A DNA stretch of 6,326 bases from contig JALDAI010000045.1 in assembly GCA_022729285.1 (NCBI GenBank), forward strand, positions 1 to 6,326. The letters are read 5' to 3'. The stretch is from Candidatus Nanoanaerosalina archaeon. GTDB lineage: Archaea > Nanohalarchaeota > Nanosalinia > Nanosalinales > Nanoanaerosalinaceae. Shown here one piece after another: positions 1 to 3,951 of the stretch. Positions within the stretch are counted from its first letter, which is position 1; each line of letters starts with the position of its first letter. The position numbers and the translations under genes were made by a program. The notes beneath the pieces are model-generated. The model was not told the origin of the DNA and ran no database searches. It was given only the letters and a program-made list of their open reading frames with translations.

Positions 1-134
1 CCGCCAGGACCGAAGGCTGAACCTGTATAACAGTAAAAACCTTTCTTAAACAAGATTTCTCCTAGACTACCTACTTCTGCCCTAAAATCTTCTTTTACTT
101 CATAAAAAACGGTGTAACTTCCTTTTTTTGCCAT
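1..134 (-). CDS. DUF123 / GIY-YIG-like protein, N-terminal part (cut by window edge)
   Basis: The minus strand is open from an ATG at 134-132 to the left edge, giving 44 complete codons plus two bases. The peptide begins MAKKGSYTVFYEV and carries GSLGEILFKKGFYCYTGSAF followed by GPGG. This pattern (a GxY near the start, then a Y-x-G-S-A-hydrophobic-G-P-G block after a GxLG turn) is the one I know from DUF123 proteins, which are related to the GIY-YIG nuclease fold and are common in archaea. GSY and YTG would correspond to GIY and YIG. The catalytic Arg and Glu would lie beyond the edge, so activity cannot be judged. The ATG is 6 nt after the stop of the upstream membrane-protein gene, with no room for a promoter, so the two are probably cotranscribed. 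The ribosome-binding site is weak (a GGGA stretch about 10 nt upstream). Confidence 0.8.
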   Translation of the reverse strand, partial: MAKKGSYTVFYEVKEDFRAEVGSLGEILFKKGFYCYTGSAFGPG

Positions 135-140
135 AAAACA

Positions 141-671
141 TCATTTTCCCAAATCTTTTTCAACTCTACACCTGTTTTTCAACTCTTTACTGGAAATATA
201 AACTGCTGAGAAGGTTAAAAGTCCAACGGCTATTATATTTACTAAAAAAATGTTGTGAGGCATAAAAGAAGATCCTAAAGATACTCCTGCAACTGATAAA
301 ATCCCTGCTGTACAGATAGGACATCCTGAGAAAGCAAGGCCTAAAACTGCTCCAGGAGTTGCTGCAAGACCGGATACTTTAAGGTTTGTGTAAAGTAGTA
401 GTATGTTCACTGCTATCAAAACCGGTATTATTATGTTGAAAGCTAATGCGGATAATGAAGTGGTGACATAAAAAGTGGTGGAAACCATATAAATTATTTC
501 TACAGGGTGTATAGTACCTACAGCGAAAACAAGGTAGTTTAAACTCTCTAAAACCATTAAAACAATTGTTGATACAACAAAAGAAACTGTTAAAACTAAA
601 ACGTTTTCTATGTCAAAGACTTTGTCTAGAATGTTTTTCAGAGCTGGCTTAACTTTTTGTTTCAGTACCAT
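141..671 (-). CDS. Four-helix membrane protein with a CPIC motif
   Basis: This is a 176-residue integral membrane protein of unknown function. Hydrophobic segments lie at about residues 23-41, 74-95, 103-133 and 141-160, with a Lys-rich N-terminus and a charged C-terminal tail. The third segment contains a small-residue-rich stretch with S-G-C-P-I-C-T-A-G, placing Cys117 and Cys120 in a CxxC arrangement inside or at the face of the membrane. CxxC pairs in such a position often serve thiol redox chemistry or metal binding, but that is inference. It is not a recognisable VKOR, because no second loop Cys pair is present; the only other Cys is near residue 168. The ATG is fixed by an in-frame TAA directly before it. 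No ribosome-binding site is present, and an AT-rich box about 30 nt upstream suggests a nearly leaderless mRNA. It probably heads a two-gene unit with the DUF123 gene. Confidence 0.82.
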   Translation of the reverse strand: MVLKQKVKPALKNILDKVFDIENVLVLTVSFVVSTIVLMVLESLNYLVFAVGTIHPVEIIYMVSTTFYVTTSLSALAFNIIIPVLIAVNILLLYTNLKVSGLAATPGAVLGLAFSGCPICTAGILSVAGVSLGSSFMPHNIFLVNIIAVGLLTFSAVYISSKELKNRCRVEKDLGK

Positions 672-697
672 TTAGGGTGTAGAACTTATTGATGGAT

Positions 698-712
698 GTA
701 AATTAATTGTAA
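698..712 (-). promoter_or_regulatory. Probable promoter of the CPIC membrane-protein gene
   Basis: On the minus strand this reads TTTTACAATTAATTTAC, an AT-rich TATA-like element centred near 702. A start about 26 nt downstream would fall near 676, leaving only a few nucleotides before the ATG at 671. This matches the lack of a ribosome-binding site. The call rests on spacing and composition only. Confidence 0.4.
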
Positions 713-723
713 AAGTTTTGTAG

Positions 724-760
724 CAAAAAAGAGGAGGAACTACTTACCTTCCTCCATCTC
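724..760 (-). terminator. Hairpin terminator overlapping the end of the 68-aa gene
   Basis: On the minus strand GGAGGAA (755-749) pairs with TTCCTCC (739-733) around a 9-nt loop, followed by a run of six T (730-725). The TAG stop of the small gene (742-740) sits inside the loop, so coding sequence forms the first arm. The stem can extend by about three pairs with one bulged base. Confidence 0.7.
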
Positions 761-946
761 TTTCTGCTGATTCTGAATGTCTTGAATAATTTCTTGAGCC
801 TTTTCATTTACTTGGTCCTGTTCAACTACTCCTTCGTCTACTAGAACTCCTAGAAGAGCGTTCAAAGTTAGTTCAAGGTTTCCAATTTTCTGCTGAAAAG
901 CCTGCATTATCTGCTGCTGATTCGGTCTATTCTGTTCTTCTGGCAT
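740..946 (-). CDS. Small Gln/Glu-rich helical protein, unknown function
   Basis: This 68-residue protein matches no family I can name. It has a polar, Gln- and Asn-rich start (residues 1-19), then a likely amphipathic helical core (about 20-40, IGNLELTLNALLGVLVDEG), and a second charged helix to the end (46-66). It has no Cys, His or Trp. The layout, a helix ending in Leu-Val-Asp-Glu-Gly and then a glutamine/asparagine-rich helix, resembles small oligomerising proteins but does not identify it. The gene is well supported: a TATA-like box at 990-981, an AGGTGA ribosome-binding site 4 nt before the ATG, and its own hairpin terminator. It is therefore a self-contained transcription unit between the tRNA and the membrane-protein gene. 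Confidence 0.8.
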   Translation of the reverse strand: MPEEQNRPNQQQIMQAFQQKIGNLELTLNALLGVLVDEGVVEQDQVNEKAQEIIQDIQNQQKEMEEGK

Positions 947-950
947 TATT

Positions 951-956
951 TCACCT
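951..956 (-). promoter_or_regulatory. Ribosome-binding site of the 68-aa gene
   Basis: AGGTGA on the minus strand ends 4 nt before the ATG at 946. It matches the anti-Shine-Dalgarno end of archaeal 16S rRNA and fixes the start codon. Confidence 0.7.
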
Positions 957-980
957 TAACCCGAACTTCTTTGTCGACGC

Positions 981-990
981 TTTTAATACC
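981..990 (-). promoter_or_regulatory. TATA-like box of the 68-aa gene
   Basis: GGTATTAAAA on the minus strand, preceded by ACCAAA as a possible BRE. A start about 26 nt downstream falls near 959, giving a leader of about 12 nt that just contains the AGGTGA site. Confidence 0.5.
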
Positions 991-1019
991 TTTGGTAGTA
1001 TCTTTCGGTGGAAAAACAT

Positions 1020-1038
1020 CACATATTTTAGTTTAATG
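1020..1038 (+). promoter_or_regulatory. Probable promoter of the tRNA-Gln gene
   Basis: CACATATTTTAGTTTAATGG lies 28-46 nt before the mature tRNA 5' end. Either AT-rich core in it would place transcription start about 6-14 nt upstream of the tRNA. The exact box is uncertain. Confidence 0.4.
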
Positions 1039-1065
1039 GACAAATAATTGTTAGTAAAGAAAAGC

Positions 1066-1138
1066 AGCCCGGTGGTGTAGTGGTCAATCATACGAGGTTC
1101 TGGGCCTCGTGACTCTGGTTCGAATCCAGGCCGGGCTA
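1066..1138 (+). tRNA. tRNA-Gln, anticodon CTG (CUG)
   Basis: A full cloverleaf can be drawn by hand. The acceptor stem AGCCCGG pairs with CCGGGCT. The D-arm contains the GG pair and has a weak stem. The anticodon stem CGAGG/CCTCG closes a 7-base loop TTCTGGG with anticodon CTG at 1100-1102, which reads CAG (Gln). A short variable region and a T-arm with TTCGAAT follow. The discriminator base is A1138, the CCA end is not encoded, and there is no intron. The A1-U72 end pair is usual for archaeal glutamine tRNA. A run of six T starts 5 nt after the 3' end. The gene ends 9 nt from the stop codon of the oppositely directed gene. Confidence 0.95.
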
Positions 1139-1143
1139 TCAAA

Positions 1144-1149
1144 TTTTTT
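1144..1149 (+). terminator. Oligo-T terminator of tRNA-Gln
   Basis: Six T residues begin 5 nt downstream of the tRNA 3' end. Archaeal RNA polymerase commonly stops at such runs without a hairpin. The run overlaps the last two bases of the convergent gene's stop codon. Confidence 0.55.
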
Positions 1150-1738
1150 ATGGTTCTAAAAACTTTTCTCTGAACTCTTCTAAGTTATCTTTTTTACTTT
1201 CAAGTTCAGACATCCGGTCTTCATAACCGTTTTTTATACTTTCTTTAACCTTGTTCTTACCATAAGCCAAGGTTTCAGCGGCTAAAGTAGTCATTATAGG
1301 GGTTGCTTTAACTATTTCAGGGTTTACTTCGTATGACAGAGCTAAAGGTACAGAAGCAAGGCCTAGAAACAGTCCTTTTAAGCCGTAATCTTTAACATCT
1401 TCGTTGTCCTCTCCTACAGTATACTTCTCAACTTTCTCAGACAACTCCTCAATACCTTCTTCTAACTCCTCTTTAACCTGGTAGTAAGACTCTTTAACAA
1501 CTTCTCTTAGTTCAGGATCGATAAACTCTTTGTATTCACCTGACTCTTCAAATGTTTCCAGCCGCCTATCAACAATCCGTTTATAATGCTTTTTTGAAAC
1601 ATAATTCTCCAGCTTGTACTTCAAATTTTCAACATCCTTTTTAGCGATAAAGGAGTATTTTACAGGGTCTAACTGTTTTTCAAAAGAAAAGTAAGGATTT
1701 TCGATTTCGTCACTAGAAACTGTATATGCTATTTTCAC
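1148..1738 (-). CDS. Unknown 196-aa protein, mostly helical
   Basis: I do not recognise a family. The 196 residues begin with a probable strand (KIAYTVSS), followed by charged helical sequence. A Glu/Lys heptad-like stretch at about 80-107 could form a coiled coil. Residues 118-158 are markedly less polar (GLKGLFLGLASVPLALSYEV, then a second hydrophobic patch), possibly a membrane-contacting hairpin, though neither patch is a convincing transmembrane helix. A charged helix (160-196) ends the protein. The start is GTG, with an in-frame TGA directly before it, so no upstream start is possible. GGGTGA abuts the GTG with no spacing, too close for a normal ribosome-binding site. A TATA-like box at 1780-1764 predicts a leader of about 8 nt. 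The stop lies 9 nt from the tRNA 3' end, and no terminator is seen. Confidence 0.72.
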   Translation of the reverse strand: MKIAYTVSSDEIENPYFSFEKQLDPVKYSFIAKKDVENLKYKLENYVSKKHYKRIVDRRLETFEESGEYKEFIDPELREVVKESYYQVKEELEEGIEELSEKVEKYTVGEDNEDVKDYGLKGLFLGLASVPLALSYEVNPEIVKATPIMTTLAAETLAYGKNKVKESIKNGYEDRMSELESKKDNLEEFREKFLEP

Positions 1739-1763
1739 TCACCCGTTACAAATGTTGTTTTTT

Positions 1764-1780
1764 GTGATTAATATATTTTA
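1764..1780 (-). promoter_or_regulatory. TATA-like box before the 196-aa gene
   Basis: TAAAATATATTAATCAC on the minus strand, centred near 1772, predicts a start near 1746, some 8 nt before the GTG. It sits only about 20 nt beyond the stop of the upstream hydrolase gene, so readthrough from that gene is also possible. Confidence 0.45.
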
Positions 1781-1797
1781 ATATTGAGATAAGTTGG

Positions 1798-2490
1798 TTA
1801 CTTTTCTGAACATTTTCCAACAAACTTTTCAAAAAGCTTTAGCTGCTCCTTTTTCCTGTTAACCATCATTTCAGGATGCCACTGAACGCCTACACAGAAA
1901 GTATCCCCGGTATACTTTAAGGCTTCTACAACTTTGTCCGGTGATTTCCCTGCTACACATAACTCCTCCCCTAATTTCCCAACTCCTTGATGGTGGTGGC
2001 TGTTAACCATTGTCTCAGAACCGAAAACTTGTTTCAAGAAGCTACAGTTCCTTATATTAACTTTATGTGTTGGAACAGGATCTTCCTCCTCCTGGCTGTG
2101 TTGTATAAAAGTGGTTAGGTGCTGGTTTAAGTTCCCTCCCTGAACCACGTTAAGAAGCTGCATACCTCTACAGATAGCTAGCACCGGGATTTTGTTTTCT
2201 AAGCAGTACTCTAACAACTTTTTCTCGAAAAAATCTCTTTCATCGTCTGTTTCTCTCAGCTCTTTATGAGGGTTTTCTCCGTATATTTCAGGGTTTATGT
2301 CGTATCCTCCGGTTATAACAACACCGTCCAAACTGTTTTCCAAGCCTTCAAAACTCTTTTTAAACGTTTCAGGTGTTAGAAAAACAGGTTGTCCTCCGGC
2401 TTTTGAAACAGCGTTTAGGTAGTTAGCGCTTGTTTCTTCCTCTACTGCTTTCACTGTTTTTATACTGGTTGTTACTCCTATAAAACACAT
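1798..2490 (-). CDS. Class I glutamine amidotransferase-like hydrolase (PuuD / peptidase C26 type)
   Basis: A 230-residue enzyme of the gamma-glutamyl hydrolase group within the class I glutamine-amidotransferase fold. Visible markers in order: an N-terminal strand (MCFIGVTTS), the DGVVITGGYDINPEIYGE block at about 55-72, the nucleophile elbow AICRGMQLLNVVQGG with Cys108, the VNSHHHQGV block at 162-170, and GVQWHPE with His205 and Glu207 completing the Cys-His-Glu triad. Length suits stand-alone members such as PuuD (gamma-Glu-GABA hydrolase). The substrate cannot be fixed from sequence, and other gamma-glutamyl amides or peptides are possible. I chose the ATG at 2490 over an open-frame ATG at 2571 because family similarity begins at MCFIGVTTS and the upstream part would cover the divergent promoter. 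There is no ribosome-binding site; a TATA-like box about 33 nt upstream implies a very short leader. Confidence 0.9.
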   Translation of the reverse strand: MCFIGVTTSIKTVKAVEEETSANYLNAVSKAGGQPVFLTPETFKKSFEGLENSLDGVVITGGYDINPEIYGENPHKELRETDDERDFFEKKLLEYCLENKIPVLAICRGMQLLNVVQGGNLNQHLTTFIQHSQEEEDPVPTHKVNIRNCSFLKQVFGSETMVNSHHHQGVGKLGEELCVAGKSPDKVVEALKYTGDTFCVGVQWHPEMMVNRKKEQLKLFEKFVGKCSEK

Positions 2491-2517
2491 AGTAATGTCT
2501 ACTCTAAATGAACCCTC

Positions 2518-2538
2518 TAAAAATAAAAGCTTATTTAT
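2518..2538. promoter_or_regulatory. Overlapping divergent promoter: hydrolase (-) and winged-helix gene (+)
   Basis: The 70 nt between the two starts hold one AT-rich core around an AAGCTT centre. Read on the minus strand, CTTTTATTTTTA (2529-2518) is a TATA-like box predicting a start near 2497, some 7 nt before the hydrolase ATG. Read on the plus strand, GCTTATTTAT (2529-2538) predicts a start at about 2560, right at the winged-helix ATG (2561). The two boxes abut, and the segment AAATAAAAGCTTATTT is nearly palindromic. Confidence 0.5.
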
Positions 2539-2560
2539 GGCCGTTACAAAAACTTTTGTT

Positions 2561-2758
2561 ATGGATGACAAGATTGGCGAGGTAGCTGGAAAAGTTTACG
2601 ACTTTTTAGAAAACAACGGATTAACAACAGTTACAAAGATGTCTAAAAGTATCGATGAGTCAAGGTCCAAGATCTGTATGGGTGTTGGCTGGCTAGCTCG
2701 AGAAGGAAAGCTTGATTTTGAGAAGGATGGTAGAGCTGAGAAAATTGTTTTGAAATAA
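2561..2758 (+). CDS. Small winged-helix protein (DUF2582-like)
   Basis: This 65-residue protein consists of one winged helix-turn-helix domain: IGEVAGKVYDFLEN, then TTVTKMSKSI, then the distinctive MGVGWLAREGKLDFEKDGR wing, ending in a basic strand. The xxxGWLAREGKxxFE signature is what I know from DUF2582 proteins of archaea and bacteria. Such proteins probably bind nucleic acid, but no target is established from sequence. In-frame ATGs also occur at 2495 and 2537. I prefer 2561 because domain similarity starts right after it, a TATA-like box is centred 27 nt upstream (leaderless start), and an ATG at 2495 would leave no promoter space from the divergent gene. It is the only protein gene on the plus strand here and is followed 5 nt later by a strong terminator. 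Confidence 0.87.
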   Translation: MDDKIGEVAGKVYDFLENNGLTTVTKMSKSIDESRSKICMGVGWLAREGKLDFEKDGRAEKIVLK

Positions 2759-2762
2759 TTAG

Positions 2763-2790
2763 AAAAAAAGGGTTTTTTCCACCCTTTTTT
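2763..2790. terminator. Bidirectional terminator between convergent genes
   Basis: AAAAAAAGGGT (2763-2773) pairs with ACCCTTTTTT (2781-2790) around a 7-nt loop. The run of T on either strand follows the GC-containing stem, so it can end both the winged-helix gene (stop at 2758) and the nucleotidyltransferase gene (stop at 2793). Confidence 0.85.
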
Positions 2791-2792
2791 GT

Positions 2793-3770
2793 TTACTGCT
2801 TAACTTTTGAGTGTTCTCCTATCAAGCTATCATCAGCTTCCGCTCCGTTAAGGATAGCTTTTTTGTCGACTATGCTACCTTTTAGATGTGAATTAGTGAT
2901 TAAAGCGTCTGGGAAAACTATTGTATCTTCTAACTCCGAGTCAGAAACTTTTGCTCCTTCCATAACGTAGACGTTTCCGGAAAGTTCGCAGTTATCTACT
3001 TCTCCCTCAACTATCTGCATATCTTCTCCGTAGATTGCTTCGAATGCTTCAAGGTATCCTTCTCTAGTACCTACATCGACCCATGCGCCTTCGAAAGGAA
3101 CTCCTTTAAAAGTTGTCTGTTTATGTCCCCATTCGATAAGTCTTCCTGGCTCGTCAAGGTACTGTTCAGCCGGTACATCTGTTTGTGAAAAGTGTTCTTC
3201 ATACTTATCAAACAGTTCGAGGTGTTTTTCAGGGAAGAAGTAACAAGCTGTTGATGCAAGCGTCGACTTAGGTTTATCAGGTTTTTCCTGGAAACCGATT
3301 ATTTCATAGTCTCCGTTTGTCTCCACTACTCCGAAAGACTTTGCTTTTTCTTTGGATTCAAGCTTGTAACAAGCAAGCCCTGGGAATCCTTCTACTTCGT
3401 CTAAAAACTGTTTGATATCAAGTGTCTGGTAGTTGTCTCCTCCGATTATCAGGTAGTCGTCGGAAGGTTTTTTATCTAGTAACTGGATTATAGCTCCTAT
3501 TGTACCAGGCTTTTCCTCTTCACACATCTGGTCTTCAACTATTACTTCGACGTTACAGTATCCGAACTCGTTAACATAATCTTCAAAGTCTTCTGCAAAC
3601 TTTGCATTAGTAGAGATATAGATCTTCTCCATATCCTCTCTTTCCTCAAGCTCTTCAATTATGAAATCTATTATAGGTCTTCCGTTAACTGGTAGAAGTG
3701 GTTTAGCTCTGTTTTTGGTTATTGGCCACAGTCTTGTGGCATGTCCTCCTGCTAAAACTATTGCTCTCAT
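2793..3770 (-). CDS. Sugar-phosphate nucleotidyltransferase (NDP-sugar pyrophosphorylase)
   Basis: A 325-residue enzyme predicted to join a sugar-1-phosphate to an NTP, giving an NDP-sugar and pyrophosphate, for glycan or surface-polymer synthesis. The N-terminal Rossmann-like domain opens with AIVLAGGHATRLWPIT (3-18) and AKPLLPVNGRPIID (22-35), the nucleotide-binding signature. GGDN at 110-113 supplies the first metal Asp (D112), FQEKP lies at 160-164, and WVDVGT at 230-235 supplies the second Asp (D232). From about residue 253 short hexapeptide-like turns (NCELSGNVYV, SDSELEDTIV, NSHLKGSIVD) indicate a short left-handed beta-helix, as in GlmU- or ADP-glucose-type enzymes. No acetyltransferase active site is seen, and the substrate sugar and nucleotide are not decidable. 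The protein is very acidic (about 66 D+E to 32 K+R). AGGTGA lies 7 nt before the ATG, and a TATA-like box is at 3815-3805. Confidence 0.93.
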   Translation of the reverse strand: MRAIVLAGGHATRLWPITKNRAKPLLPVNGRPIIDFIIEELEEREDMEKIYISTNAKFAEDFEDYVNEFGYCNVEVIVEDQMCEEEKPGTIGAIIQLLDKKPSDDYLIIGGDNYQTLDIKQFLDEVEGFPGLACYKLESKEKAKSFGVVETNGDYEIIGFQEKPDKPKSTLASTACYFFPEKHLELFDKYEEHFSQTDVPAEQYLDEPGRLIEWGHKQTTFKGVPFEGAWVDVGTREGYLEAFEAIYGEDMQIVEGEVDNCELSGNVYVMEGAKVSDSELEDTIVFPDALITNSHLKGSIVDKKAILNGAEADDSLIGEHSKVKQ

Positions 3771-3777
3771 CTATTTT

Positions 3778-3783
3778 TCACCT
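3778..3783 (-). promoter_or_regulatory. Ribosome-binding site of the nucleotidyltransferase gene
   Basis: AGGTGA on the minus strand, 7 nt before the ATG at 3770, a good match to archaeal 16S rRNA. It is the same motif as before the 68-aa gene. Confidence 0.75.
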
Positions 3784-3804
3784 TCGTAATTAAATGTATT
3801 ACGA

Positions 3805-3815
3805 CATATTATTAA
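3805..3815 (-). promoter_or_regulatory. TATA-like box of the nucleotidyltransferase gene
   Basis: TTAATAATATG on the minus strand, centred near 3810, predicts a start near 3784 and a leader of about 14 nt that just includes the AGGTGA site. The rest of the 165-nt gap up to 3901 shows nothing I can name. Confidence 0.45.
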
Positions 3816-3902
3816 TGTGGTGAGTTCTTTTAAATTACTTTCTAAAAATCCTTCACATACTTTGTTAAGAAGGTTAAATTAGAGGTCTATCAGAGTATAA
3901 GA

Positions 3903-3951
3903 GAAAATAAAAAAGGAAAAAACTGAGAGATTTTCTTATGCAAAAATCTCT
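3903..3951 (-). terminator. Strong hairpin terminator of the PAN-like ATPase gene
   Basis: On the minus strand AGAGATTTT (3951-3943) pairs with AAAATCTCT (3934-3926) around an 8-nt loop, followed by a long T-rich tract (about 3920-3903, two runs of six T plus one of four). The TAA stop (3938-3936) lies within the loop, so the last codons of the ATPase form the first arm. Confidence 0.85.

Noticed and set aside
141..671. CPIC membrane protein as a vitamin K epoxide reductase (VKOR)
   Set aside because: Four helices and a CxxC are suggestive, but the second Cys pair and the conserved loop Ser/Trp features of VKOR are not visible.
731..740. GAGGAGGAAC on the plus strand as a ribosome-binding site
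   Set aside because: No plus-strand gene follows within a usable distance; the sequence is the second arm of the minus-strand terminator.
951..1142. 63-codon minus-strand open frame with ARPGFEPESRGPEP
   Set aside because: It is the antisense translation of the tRNA-Gln gene, a common artefact; the tRNA cloverleaf is complete and the frame has no ribosome-binding site.
2495..2560. Upstream ATGs at 2495 and 2537 for the winged-helix gene
   Set aside because: They place the start within or before the shared promoter; the ATG at 2561 fits both the domain boundary and a leaderless start. Not fully excluded.
2491..2571. Upstream ATG (2571) giving the hydrolase 27 extra residues
   Set aside because: Family similarity begins at the ATG at 2490, and the extension would overlap the promoter and start of the divergent winged-helix gene.
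3071..3259. 62-codon minus-strand frame inside the nucleotidyltransferase gene
   Set aside because: Out-of-frame shadow of a gene with clear catalytic motifs; it has no start signal of its own.
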